21,167 nt of DNA from assembly GCA_038223055.1 (NCBI GenBank), contig JBBRHF010000064.1:1-21167 (forward strand). The letters run 5' to 3'. The position numbers and the translations under genes were made by a program. The notes under the pieces were generated by a model that did not search any database, was not told the origin of the DNA, and saw only the letters and a program-made list of their open reading frames with translations. Origin of the DNA: JBBRHF01 sp038223055 (GTDB lineage Bacteria > Actinomycetota > Actinomycetes > JACCUZ01). Numbering within the stretch: the first letter of the stretch is position 1; every line of letters starts with the position of its first letter. Positions 14,471-21,167 of the stretch are shown here, one piece after another.

Positions 14471-14952
14471 CCGGCGGCGCGGAGCGGGACCGCGACTCGT
14501 CGGGTCGGCCGCGCAACCGCCGGCCGCGCGACGGTCTGGGGCGGCCACGTGCTCGGGACGCGACCGGAGTCGAACCGTTGCCGGACGAGCGGGCGCTCCC
14601 CCCGGCCGAATCTCTCCGGGAGGCCCAGCGGCTGCTCGACGACGGGCGACCGTTTCACGCCCACGAGGTGTTGGAGGGGACCTGGAAGGCGGCCCCGGCC
14701 GACGAGCGCGACCTGTGGCAGGGCCTCGCCCAGATCGCCGTCGGCCTCACCCATCAGGCCCGCGGAAACCCGCCGGGCGCGGTGACGTTGCTGCACCGGG
14801 GCGCCGGGCGCCTGCGCCCCTACGTCGAGGCCCCGCCGTACGGCGTGGATGTGGCCGGGCTGCTGGCGTTCGTAGATGAGCGGGTCGAACAGATCACCGC
14901 CGACGCCGGCCGTCGCGGTGTGGGCGACCCGGTTCCTCGCCTGTGCGGGTAG
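14467..14952 (+). CDS. DUF309 domain protein
   Basis: This 161-residue protein's core (about residues 45-145) matches DUF309: ESLREAQRLLDDGRPFHAHE followed by VLEGTWK, then ERDLWQGLAQIAVGLTHQAR. The conserved His and Glu residues (His64, His66, Glu67, His96) are arranged as in a metal site on a helical bundle. The function of the family is unknown. The first 40 residues are Arg/Asp/Gly-rich and probably disordered. The ATG overlaps the stop of the hydrolase gene (ATGA), so the two are translated together. It is the last gene before the convergent marP operon. Confidence 0.85.
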   Translation: MTGGAERDRDSSGRPRNRRPRDGLGRPRARDATGVEPLPDERALPPAESLREAQRLLDDGRPFHAHEVLEGTWKAAPADERDLWQGLAQIAVGLTHQARGNPPGAVTLLHRGAGRLRPYVEAPPYGVDVAGLLAFVDERVEQITADAGRRGVGDPVPRLCG

Positions 14953-14982
14953 CCGCGCGGCGATTCGCGCCATCGCGCCGGT

Positions 14983-15001
14983 CCACGTGCACGGCACGTG
15001 G
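14983..15001. terminator. Hairpin between convergent DUF309 and marP genes
   Basis: CCACGTGC (14983-14990) pairs perfectly with GCACGTGG (14994-15001) around ACG, with further GC-rich flanks (CGCGCC before, CGCGG after). There is no T-run. Its position between two convergent stops suggests a shared, bidirectional terminator. Confidence 0.45.
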
Positions 15002-15031
15002 CGCGGAGGGTCAGGTACGTCGCGGGCCGGG

Positions 15032-16219
15032 TCAGGTGCAGGCGCCGGTGTCGACGCGCGCCCGGGCGGTGCGGCCGGCCGCGATGACCGGGGCAACCTC
15101 TGCGGCAGTCAGCGCGTAGCCGGTGGTGGGATCGTCGAGCGACTTGGCGAACACCACTCCGTAGACATCGCCCTGCGGGGAGAGCAGCGGGCCGCCGGAG
15201 TTGCCCGGCTCGACGTCGGCGTAGAGCGAGAAGACCTCGCGGGTGATCTGCCGGCGATCGTAGATGTCGGGCCCGCGGGCCCGGATCGTGTCCCGGACCC
15301 GGGCGGGGGCCAGCCGGTAGGGGCCGCCGCCCGGGAACCCGGCGACCACGGCCTCGGCGCCGCGGCCAGGGGCGCCCGCGAGCCGCAGCGGCGCGGAGCG
15401 AAGGCCGGGTACGTAGAGCACGGCGACGTCGCGGCCTGCGTCGAACGCGACCACGGTGGCGTCGTAGCGCCGGCCGAGACCCCCGACCTGGACCCGCGGG
15501 GCACGCACCCCGGCGACCACGTGGGCGTTGGTCAGCACGTGCTCGCGGGCGACGACGAACCCGCTCCCCTCGAGCCGGCGCCCGCACGAATCGGCCGTTC
15601 CGTCGATCTCGATCACCCCGGCCGCGGCCGCCCGGACCCCGGCCCCGCCGGTCACGCCGCTGCTCGGCGGGTCGACCGGCCGGATGCGCTCGGCCGATAT
15701 GCCCCCGAACACCGTCGGCAGGCCGTTGTCGTCCAGCACCTGGCGGAAGGTGGAGAACAGCGTGCTCGCCTGCTCCGGCATGACAGTGTCGACGGCCGCC
15801 AGGACTCGGGAGTCGCTGATCTGCCGGGACAGCGCCTCGACCGGTCCTGGGCGCAATGCCGAGGCCATGAACCACGAGACCAGCAGCATCGCCGTGACGC
15901 TCACGAGCGCGCCGAGGGCAGCGTCTCCGGTCCGCGCTGGCGCCCACCGCAGCCGTCCGCGGAGCGCGTTGCCCAGCCAGCCGCCGAGCACCTGCCCGAT
16001 CACGGAGACCACCAGGACGACCGCCAGGGCCACCAGTCGGCCTCCGGAGCTGCCCGAGCTGCCGGTCCGGTCGACGATCGAGGGGGCGAGCAGCATCCCC
16101 ACCACGGCGCCACCGAGGAACCCGCCGAACGAGAGGACGCCGACCACGAAGCCCTGCCGGTAGCCCGAGTAGGCAAACGAGAGCGCCGAGACCACCAGGA
16201 TCGCGTCGAGCAAGTTCAC
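15032..16219 (-). CDS. marP: MarP-like membrane-anchored periplasmic serine protease
   Basis: This 395-residue protein has an N-terminal CvpA-like domain with about four membrane helices (1-125; for example AILVVSALSFAYSGYRQGF and LVALAVVLVVSVIGQVLG), a linker, and an exported trypsin-like protease. The catalytic triad is His233 in LTNAHVV, Asp264 in AGRDVAVLYV, and Ser341 in EPGNSGGPLL. Cys212 and Cys394 sit where mycobacterial MarP has its activity-controlling disulfide (Cys214/Cys395). In M. tuberculosis MarP is required for acid and oxidative-stress resistance. The GTG at 16219 overlaps the stop of the NUDIX gene (GTGA). The same four-gene order as Rv3674c-Rv3671c supports orthology. Confidence 0.92.
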   Translation of the reverse strand: MNLLDAILVVSALSFAYSGYRQGFVVGVLSFGGFLGGAVVGMLLAPSIVDRTGSSGSSGGRLVALAVVLVVSVIGQVLGGWLGNALRGRLRWAPARTGDAALGALVSVTAMLLVSWFMASALRPGPVEALSRQISDSRVLAAVDTVMPEQASTLFSTFRQVLDDNGLPTVFGGISAERIRPVDPPSSGVTGGAGVRAAAAGVIEIDGTADSCGRRLEGSGFVVAREHVLTNAHVVAGVRAPRVQVGGLGRRYDATVVAFDAGRDVAVLYVPGLRSAPLRLAGAPGRGAEAVVAGFPGGGPYRLAPARVRDTIRARGPDIYDRRQITREVFSLYADVEPGNSGGPLLSPQGDVYGVVFAKSLDDPTTGYALTAAEVAPVIAAGRTARARVDTGACT

Positions 16220-16971
16220 CGGCGCGGCCCGATGAGATGCTCGGGCAACGGCTGCGGGACACCGCCGCGCCAGGGCTGCTCCCAGCCGGCGAGGCTCATC
16301 ATGCGGTCCAGCAGCCCGGCGGTGAACCCCCACACGAGCAGCTCGCCGACCCGGAAGGCGGGCCCGATGTAGCCGCTCGGGTGGGACACCCGCAGCCGGT
16401 TGTCCGGGTCGACCAGGTGGGAGATCGGGACCCGGTGGACCGACGCGACCTCCGCCGGGTCGACCGCCCGCACCGGCGACGGGCGGCTCCACCACGCCAG
16501 CACGGGGTGTACGACGAACCGGCTCGGCGGAAGGTAGAGCGCGGGCAGCGTCGTGATCACGTGGACGCCGCTGGGATCCAGTCCGGTCTCCTCGGTCGCC
16601 TCCCGCAGAGCGGCCGCCACCTCGTCGACATCGTCCGGGTCGACCGCTCCACCGGGAAAGGCCATCTGCGCGGCGTGGCTGCGCATGTCGTGCGCGCGTT
16701 CGATCAGCAGTACGTTGCCGAGAGCCGTGTCTCGGGCCGCGGGAGCGCCCACGGGGTCGGCGGGGTCTCCGAACAGGATCAGGATCGCGGACTGGCGACC
16801 GCCCTCGCCGGGCGGGAGAAAGCCGCCGAGCTGCTCCGGGCGCACCCCCTCGGCAGCGTCCACCAGCGGGCGCAGCCACGCCGGCAGGTCACCCGGCCGG
16901 TCATCGGGCTGGTCATCGGGCCGGTCATCGGGCTGGTCATCGGGCTGGCGTGACCACGGCGTACCGGTCAC
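16216..16971 (-). CDS. NUDIX hydrolase of the CoA-pyrophosphatase type
   Basis: This 251-residue protein matches the Rv3672c position in the marP operon. It shows the CoA-pyrophosphatase upstream block (RAHDMRSHAAQMAFPGG), the NUDIX box from Gly107 to Leu131 with DEVAAALREATEETGL carrying the metal-binding Glu residues, and the later HPVLAWW strand. The likely role is cleavage of CoA or related nucleotide derivatives, by family. Residues 9-28 are a DDQPDDRP repeat encoded by a 12-bp tandem array, probably disordered. The GTG start at 16971 overlaps the stop of the lipoprotein gene (GTGA), and the 3' end overlaps marP, so translation runs on from gene to gene. Confidence 0.9.
   Translation of the reverse strand: MTGTPWSRQPDDQPDDRPDDQPDDRPGDLPAWLRPLVDAAEGVRPEQLGGFLPPGEGGRQSAILILFGDPADPVGAPAARDTALGNVLLIERAHDMRSHAAQMAFPGGAVDPDDVDEVAAALREATEETGLDPSGVHVITTLPALYLPPSRFVVHPVLAWWSRPSPVRAVDPAEVASVHRVPISHLVDPDNRLRVSHPSGYIGPAFRVGELLVWGFTAGLLDRMMSLAGWEQPWRGGVPQPLPEHLIGPRR
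16899..16946 (-). repeat. Four 12-bp tandem repeats at the NUDIX gene 5' end
   Basis: Four copies of GGTCATCGGGCT (one with C for the last T) occupy 16899-16946 on the plus strand. In the gene they encode alternating QPDD and RPDD. The 12-bp unit preserves the frame. Confidence 0.9.
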
Positions 16972-17642
16972 GCTGACACGCCGAGATAGCGGCGCACCAG
17001 CGTGGCGAGCTCGCCGGCAGAGGTGATCTCGCCGACCTTGCGCCCGGCCACCACGCCGTCGGCGGTCACGAACAGGGTTGTCGGTGGGCCGATCACCCGC
17101 AGCGCGACCGTGGTCTGGTCGCCATCGCCGTCCTGGACCGAGGGGAAGGTCACCCCGAAGTCACGGGCGGCGGCCAGTCCGTAGGCCCGGGAGGCCTTGT
17201 AGTGCACGCCGAAGAACCGCAGCCGGTCGCCTGCCCGCTTCTGCAGGTCGGCGAACAGCGGCATCTCCCGGGGGCAGTTGGTGCACCATGCCGCCCACAC
17301 ATTGAGCACCATCGGGGTGCCCCGCAGGTTGGCCAGCCGGACCGCGGGGCCGGCGCCCAGGCAGGGCAGGGTCAGGTCGGGCAGCCCGCCCGGGACCGCG
17401 GCGGCAGCAGGGACGCGGGGACAGGTCGGTGCGGCCGCGAGGTCGGCGGCGGGGGTGGAAGCGGCCGGGGTGGTCGCGGCCGTGCCGGTCGCGGCTGGGG
17501 TGGAAGCGGCCGGGGTGGTCGCGGCCGTACCCATCGGCGACCCCGTGCCCATCGACGACCCCGTGCCCATCGACGACCCCGTCGCGCACCCCGACAGAAC
17601 CAGAACCGCCCCGAGCAGCCAGGCGACCTGCCGCCAACTCAT
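16968..17642 (-). CDS. TlpA/ResA-like thioredoxin-fold lipoprotein
   Basis: This 224-residue exported lipoprotein sits in the Rv3673c position. The signal peptide ends in the lipobox LVLSGC, with the acylated Cys19. Residues 22-66 are low-complexity repeats (GSSMGT units, then Ala/Thr/Pro units), a tether of unusual composition. The thioredoxin fold follows: VVLNVWAAWCTNC-like MVLNVWAAWCTNCPREMP at 111-128 with the redox pair Cys120/Cys123, GVHYKASRAYGLAAARDFGV, and the cis-proline loop VIGPPTTLFV at 183-192. Two further Cys (74, 94) may form a second disulfide. The likely role is thiol-disulfide exchange outside the membrane. The ATG overlaps the nth stop (ATGA). Confidence 0.9.
   Translation of the reverse strand: MSWRQVAWLLGAVLVLSGCATGSSMGTGSSMGTGSPMGTAATTPAASTPAATGTAATTPAASTPAADLAAAPTCPRVPAAAAVPGGLPDLTLPCLGAGPAVRLANLRGTPMVLNVWAAWCTNCPREMPLFADLQKRAGDRLRFFGVHYKASRAYGLAAARDFGVTFPSVQDGDGDQTTVALRVIGPPTTLFVTADGVVAGRKVGEITSAGELATLVRRYLGVSA
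17452..17583 (-). repeat. 45-bp and 18-bp tandem repeats in the lipoprotein tether
   Basis: A 45-bp unit occupies 17452-17496 and repeats in part at 17497-17529, encoding AATTPAASTPAATGT-like peptide. Directly beside it are three 18-bp units at 17530-17547, 17548-17565 and 17566-17583, encoding GSSMGT or GSPMGT. Both unit lengths keep the frame, and both arrays lie just after the acylated Cys. Confidence 0.9.
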
Positions 17643-18376
17643 GCCGGCTCCGCCGCTACGGCTGCGGACTTCACCAGACGGGCGGCCTTGACCGGGTCGA
17701 GCTCGCCCTCGCCGTACGCGGGACACAGGGCAGCCACGGGGCAGGCGCCGCAGGCCGGTCGCCGCGCGTGGCAGCGCCGCCGTCCGTGGAAGATCAACCG
17801 GTGGCTCAACATCGTCCAGTCGCACCGGGGGAACAGTGCGCCGAGCTCGGCCTCCACCGTGACCGGATCGGTCTCGGTGGTCCACCCGAGCCGGCGGGCC
17901 AGGCGTCCGACGTGGGTGTCGACGGTGATGCCCGGCACCCCGAAGGCATTGCCGAGCACGACGTTGGCTGTCTTTCGACCCACTCCGGGGAGGGTCACGA
18001 GCTCCCGCAGGCGCCTGGGGACCTCGCCGTCGTAGCGCTCCACGAGCGCCTGGCCCAGACCGATCAGCGCGGTGGTCTTGGCGCGGAAGAACCCGGTCGA
18101 GACGATCATGGTCTCCAGCTCGGCGCGGTCGGCACCCGCGTAGTCGGCGGCGGTGGGGAACCGCGCGAACAGGGCCGGCGTCGTCATGTTCACCCGGACG
18201 TCGGTGCATTGGGCCGACAGGATGGTCGCGACAAGCAGCTCGAGGGGGGTGCTGAAGTCGAGCTCGCAGTGGGCGTCGGGGTAGGTCTCGGCCAGGATGC
18301 GGTTCACCCGCCGGGCCCGCCGAGTCACGGCCACCGCCGTCTCGGTGAACGGGCGGGAGGCAGCCTGAGGTGACAC
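17639..18376 (-). CDS. nth: Endonuclease III (DNA glycosylase/AP lyase)
   Basis: This 245-residue base-excision repair enzyme removes oxidised pyrimidines and cuts the abasic strand. The sequence shows LLVATILSAQCTDVRVN at 47-63, the helix-hairpin-helix LVTLPGVGRKTANVVLG at 126-142 with the catalytic Lys135, and the catalytic Asp153 in TVDTHVGR. The 4Fe-4S loop is Cys202-x6-Cys209-x2-Cys212-x5-Cys218. All key residues are intact. The GTG at 18376 lies 6 nt from a TAGGCT box with no ribosome binding site. It is the first gene of the four-gene nth-marP operon, so the whole operon probably depends on this promoter. It is divergent from rsiG. Confidence 0.96.
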   Translation of the reverse strand: MSPQAASRPFTETAVAVTRRARRVNRILAETYPDAHCELDFSTPLELLVATILSAQCTDVRVNMTTPALFARFPTAADYAGADRAELETMIVSTGFFRAKTTALIGLGQALVERYDGEVPRRLRELVTLPGVGRKTANVVLGNAFGVPGITVDTHVGRLARRLGWTTETDPVTVEAELGALFPRCDWTMLSHRLIFHGRRRCHARRPACGACPVAALCPAYGEGELDPVKAARLVKSAAVAAEPA

Positions 18377-18382
18377 CGGGCC

Positions 18383-18388
18383 AGCCTA
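18383..18388 (-). promoter_or_regulatory. Predicted -10 box for leaderless transcription of the nth-marP operon
   Basis: TAGGCT on the minus strand stands 6 nt before the GTG of nth. No -35 match and no ribosome binding site are visible. Confidence 0.4.
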
Positions 18389-18489
18389 CGGTCTGGAGGG
18401 TGACTCGCCCGTTCGGGTGACTCCCGCTCAAGCCGGCCAGCAGTCGCGACGAACAGTTTCTTTGACGGACGAATCAGGGAGGTTCCATC

Positions 18490-19023
18490 GTGGCCAGCGA
18501 GCTCGACCCCCAACCGGGGGCCCGCGTGCGCAAGATCTCCGGTCGGCGCCGGCCCGAGCCGGAGCGGGTGCCTGAACTGGCCCATCTGAGCCTGTCCGTG
18601 CTGCGGGAGCACCGTCAGGCTCTCACCGAGGAGGAGACCCGCGTCTCCTATTGGCGCCGGATCCTGCAGGGTCGCCACGATCTCATCGTGACGCGCGAGG
18701 ACCCGATCGCCCACGGCCGGCTACGCGCTGTCCTTGCCGACCACAGTTCTGCCAGCCGACACCTGGCCGTACAGCAACTCGACCCGGCCGACGCTGCGCC
18801 GCCGCTGCCCGAGTTGGCCGAGCTGTGGGACGAGCTCGACCAGAGCGACCCCACGCTGGGCGAGCAGATGATCATCCGACTGGACGCCGCAGAGGCGTCG
18901 CTCTCGGCGTACCGGACGTCGCTGCACTTGCGCATCGACGCGGCGACGGCCGAGCTCATCGCCCGCTACCGCGAGCACCCGAGGCTGGCCCTGGTGGCGC
19001 TTCCCCTGAACCGCGTGGGCTGA
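18490..19023 (+). CDS. rsiG: RsiG-type cyclic-di-GMP-responsive anti-sigma factor
   Basis: This 177-residue protein is probably a helical coiled-coil. It carries two copies of the cyclic-di-GMP signature known from Streptomyces RsiG, E(x)3S(x)2R(x)3Q(x)3D. The first copy is exact: Glu49, Ser53, Arg56, Gln60, Asp64. The second has Glu135, Ser139, Arg142, His146 (in place of Gln) and Asp150. RsiG, loaded with cyclic-di-GMP, holds the sigma factor WhiG inactive. A WhiG/FliA-type sigma partner would therefore be expected elsewhere in the genome. The GTG at 18490 has an excellent site, GGGAGG (18477-18482), 7 nt before it. It is divergent from nth and followed by crp on the same strand, 60 bases later. 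The motif is seen directly; the sigma partner is inference. Confidence 0.85.
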   Translation: MASELDPQPGARVRKISGRRRPEPERVPELAHLSLSVLREHRQALTEEETRVSYWRRILQGRHDLIVTREDPIAHGRLRAVLADHSSASRHLAVQQLDPADAAPPLPELAELWDELDQSDPTLGEQMIIRLDAAEASLSAYRTSLHLRIDAATAELIARYREHPRLALVALPLNRVG

Positions 19024-19083
19024 CCCCGACCTCACAGGCCGGTGCGGCACACTGGGGGCTGTACCACCGCCGAGGAGGAGCAC

Positions 19084-19758
19084 GTGGAAGACGACTTGGG
19101 CAACGCCCCGCTGTTCGCGGCCCTCGACGACGAGGCCGCCCGCGCGCTGCGCGCGTCCATGAACGAGGTGCGGCTGAGTCGCAGCCAGGCGCTGTTCACC
19201 GAGGGCGACCCAGGCGACCGTCTCTACGTCGTGACCGAAGGCAAGATCAAGCTCGGTCGCAGCTCCCCCGACGGGCGGGAGAACCTGCTGGCCGTGCTCG
19301 GGCGGGGCGAGATGTTCGGCGAGCTGTCTCTGTTCGATCCCGGTCCGCGGACCGCCACGGCGACGGCGGTCACAACCTCGACCGTCATCGGTCTCGGTCA
19401 CGATGACCTCGAGCCGTGGCTCAAGGGTCGCCCCGAGGTGGCCTCTCACCTGCTGGCCGCGCTGGCCCAACGGCTGCGCCGCACCAACGAGCACATGGCC
19501 GATCTCGTTTTCAGCGACGTGCCGGGCCGGGTCGCCAAAGCGCTGCTCGACCTGGCCCGCAAGTTCGGCGTCCAGTCCGACGACGGGCTGCACGTCACCC
19601 ATGACCTGACCCAGGAGGAGCTGGCCCAGTTGGTCGGGGCGTCCCGGGAGACCGTCAACAAGGCGCTCGCCGATTTCGCTGGCCGCGGCTTCCTGCGGCT
19701 GGAAGCCCGCGCTGTGGTGCTGCTGGACGTGCAGAGACTGGCCCGCCGAGCCGGCTGA
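19084..19758 (+). CDS. crp: Crp-family cyclic-AMP receptor transcription regulator
   Basis: This 224-residue protein has the same length as M. tuberculosis CRP (Rv3676), which also lies next to nth. The N-terminal cyclic-nucleotide domain contains LFTEGDPGDRLYVVTEGKIK and the phosphate-binding FGELSLFDPGPRTATATA at 78-95, with Glu80 and Arg89. The dimer helix follows (about 118-143), then the winged HTH LTQEELAQLVGASRETVNKA at 175-194. All expected residues for cAMP binding are present. The GTG at 19084 follows AGGAGGAG (19073-19080); the longer frame upstream is not needed. A 15-bp string at the 3' end (19747-19761) is repeated at 19773-19787 after the stop, another small duplication of the kind common in this window. 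Confidence 0.95.
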   Translation: MEDDLGNAPLFAALDDEAARALRASMNEVRLSRSQALFTEGDPGDRLYVVTEGKIKLGRSSPDGRENLLAVLGRGEMFGELSLFDPGPRTATATAVTTSTVIGLGHDDLEPWLKGRPEVASHLLAALAQRLRRTNEHMADLVFSDVPGRVAKALLDLARKFGVQSDDGLHVTHDLTQEELAQLVGASRETVNKALADFAGRGFLRLEARAVVLLDVQRLARRAG

Positions 19759-19789
19759 GGCGAGCCATGTGGCGAGCCGGCTGAGGCCC

Positions 19790-20644
19790 TTACCTCACCG
19801 GCAGGTCGGCGTCCTGCTCGCCGTGCGGGCCGTCGACGACGAGCCGGATGCCTCCCGCCGGGTCGGGCACGGGGCGAGGGAGCAGCCGGGTGAGGCTGCG
19901 GGTGGCGCTCAACACCGAGGCCTGATCGGCGTACGTCGATAGCTCGCGCAGCGTCGCCGCGGTCGGGGGCAGCATCGCCAGCGAACCCGATTCGTAGCCG
20001 CGGACCGCGTCGGGCACCGCGTGCCACGCCACGTGGTCGGCCTCACCGCCGACGTCGCGGGTGCGCTGGCCGGGCGGGAGGGCCGCGACGAAGAACCGGG
20101 TGTCGAAGCGCTTGGGTTCGAACTCCGGGGTGACCCAGTGCGCCCACGGCCGGAGCAGATCGGCGCGTAGCGCGAGGTCCCGACTCGCCATCAGGTCGGC
20201 GAGGGCGAGGCTGCGGTCGAGCAGCGCGAGCCGGTCGGCCTCCCAATCGGCGCTGGTGGTGTCGGGGACCAGTTCGTGCGGCTGCCCGGCGGGTCCCGCG
20301 AGCAACACCCCTGACTCCTCGAACGTCTCTCGGACCGCGGCGCAGACCAGTGCCTGGGCCAGCGCCTCGTCGCAGCCCAGCCAGTCTGCCCATCGAGCCG
20401 GCGACGGGCCGACCCAGGCGGGGAAGAGGTCGGCGTCGCGCGGGTCTACCGAGCCTCCGGGGAACACGTGCATCCCCGCGGCGAAGCTCATTGCGGCCAC
20501 CCGGCGCATGAGGTAGACCTCGAGGCCCAGGTCGCCCTCGCGCAGGAGTACGACGGTGGCCGCATCTCGGCACGCGGTCACGGCCCCTGGTCGTGCCGAT
20601 AACGAGGCGGCTCGCGCAGCGAACGAGGGCGGCAGTTCGGGCAC
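19790..20644 (-). CDS. NUDIX hydrolase, NUDT19-like
   Basis: This 284-residue protein has a NUDIX box split by a long insertion: FPGGSVDPRDAD at 61-72 and, about 30 residues later, AAVRETFEESGVLL at 102-115. This layout is typical of the NUDT19-like group. Other marks are RDAATVVLLREGDLGLEVYL at 26-45, RRVAAMSFAAGMHVFPGG just before the box, and WVTPEFEPKRFDTRFFVA in the second half. The substrate is unknown; CoA derivatives are plausible by family. The GTG at 20644 has a TAGGAT box 6 nt before it and no ribosome binding site. It is convergent with crp, 31 bases apart, and divergent from the MerR gene. Confidence 0.88.
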   Translation of the reverse strand: MPELPPSFAARAASLSARPGAVTACRDAATVVLLREGDLGLEVYLMRRVAAMSFAAGMHVFPGGSVDPRDADLFPAWVGPSPARWADWLGCDEALAQALVCAAVRETFEESGVLLAGPAGQPHELVPDTTSADWEADRLALLDRSLALADLMASRDLALRADLLRPWAHWVTPEFEPKRFDTRFFVAALPPGQRTRDVGGEADHVAWHAVPDAVRGYESGSLAMLPPTAATLRELSTYADQASVLSATRSLTRLLPRPVPDPAGGIRLVVDGPHGEQDADLPVR

Positions 20645-20650
20645 CCGATG

Positions 20651-20656
20651 ATCCTA
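20651..20656 (-). promoter_or_regulatory. Predicted -10 box for leaderless transcription of the NUDT19-like gene
   Basis: TAGGAT on the minus strand, close to the actinobacterial -10 consensus, stands 6 nt before the GTG start. Confidence 0.45.
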
Positions 20657-20741
20657 GACAGCGGATTCATAGGGAACGACGCGGTTTGCCGATACGGTCA
20701 GTCCGGGCCGGGGGGCCAGAACGGTGTGGAAGGGGGAGCCG

Positions 20742-21167
20742 ATGGCAGCAGGCATGACGATCGACCAGCTTGCGGCGCTCGTCGGCATGACACCGCGAAA
20801 CATCCGGTCCTACCAGTCCCGCGGCCTGCTCTCCCCACCCCAGATCCAGGACCGACAAGCTCGCTACACGGGTGGCCACGCCGCCCGCCTCGAACTCGTG
20901 GCGGCGCTGCAACGTGAGGGATTCACCCTGGCCGCGATCAAGCGCCTGATCGACCGGCCGGACACCTACGCCAACCTTGTGACCGAACGCCGCCGGCGGG
21001 TCCGCGACGGCAGTTCGGATATCCCGATGGCGGTGCCGGTGTCAGCGGACAGCGTCGAGCGGATTCGGCCGGGCGCGACCGCGGAGCTGGTCCGGGCCGG
21101 CTTGCTCTGGGAGGAGGACGACCAGCTGATGGCCCACTCTTTGCTGGCCGGTGTCGGGCGCACTCTG
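20742..21167 (+). CDS. MerR-family transcriptional regulator (3' end beyond the window)
   Basis: The first 142 residues are present and the gene runs off the right edge. Residues 5-35 form the MerR HTH (MTIDQLAALVGMTPRNIRSY, then QSRGLLSPP). RYTGGHAARLELVAALQREG and FTLAAIKRLID follow as in the family's second HTH element and wing. No metal-binding Cys cluster is seen in the visible part, so it is not a metal sensor of the classic kind. The ATG at 20742 follows GGGGGAG (20732-20738); ATG 20754 is possible but farther away. It is divergent from the NUDT19-like gene with under 100 bases between, where a TACGGT box (20694-20699) could serve it. The effector is unknown. Confidence 0.88.
   Translation, partial: MAAGMTIDQLAALVGMTPRNIRSYQSRGLLSPPQIQDRQARYTGGHAARLELVAALQREGFTLAAIKRLIDRPDTYANLVTERRRRVRDGSSDIPMAVPVSADSVERIRPGATAELVRAGLLWEEDDQLMAHSLLAGVGRTL

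Noticed and set aside
15032..16879. Extension of the MarP frame to 615 codons
   Set aside because: The upstream part lies inside the NUDIX gene in another frame. The GTG at 16219 with a GTGA overlap gives the normal MarP length and N-terminal helix.
16899..17583. Tandem arrays as a possible CRISPR
   Set aside because: The units are short (12-45 bp), contiguous without unique spacers, and lie in coding frames. They are minisatellites.

Overview
The window is chromosomal DNA from a high-GC Gram-positive bacterium of the Actinomycetota. This follows from the strong third-position GC, the many GTG starts, and blocks of gene order known from Streptomyces and Mycobacterium. The genus cannot be named from the sequence. 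Nothing here looks like plasmid or phage backbone.

Left part (1-4640). A 37-residue fragment of an unknown protein runs in from the edge. A gene-poor stretch follows, then a minus-strand operon ssd-tadA-tadB-tadC with overlapping stop/start codons. It encodes the ATPases and membrane platform of a Tad (Flp) pilus. The pilin and TadE-like genes that normally follow tadC are not found in the 310 bases after it. The operon is full of tandem repeats: a 16-bp array before ssd, a 32-bp duplication at the tadA/tadB junction, a 27-bp coding array in tadB, and an expanded repeat between tadB and tadC.

Middle (4640-9700). The gap between ssd and a divergent HAD-family phosphatase gene holds what I read as a group II intron with no reverse-transcriptase gene and a degenerate domain V. 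A Fic-like protein with a degenerate active site and acetyl-CoA synthetase (acs) follow, divergently transcribed.

9797-11828 is a two-gene Type II restriction-modification system on the minus strand, methyltransferase first. It sits as an insertion between acs and a flavin oxidoreductase gene.

Right part (11950-21167). A plus-strand run holds an LLM oxidoreductase, the stump of a cation/proton antiporter, a Holin-X-like membrane protein, an alpha/beta-hydrolase without its nucleophile, and a DUF309 protein. It converges on a minus-strand operon nth, TlpA-like lipoprotein, NUDIX (CoA-pyrophosphatase type), marP. This has the same order as the M. tuberculosis Rv3674c-Rv3671c acid-resistance block. 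Divergent from nth are an RsiG-type anti-sigma factor carrying the cyclic-di-GMP-binding signature, then crp. A NUDT19-like NUDIX gene and a MerR regulator, cut by the window end, close the window.

Five genes lack a ribosome binding site and instead have a TANNNT box 6-8 nt before the start codon, suggesting leaderless mRNAs. The strongest leads are the intron remnant, the RsiG variant with a His in its second motif, the repeat-driven changes in the tad operon, and the restriction enzyme with a possible built-in HTH domain.
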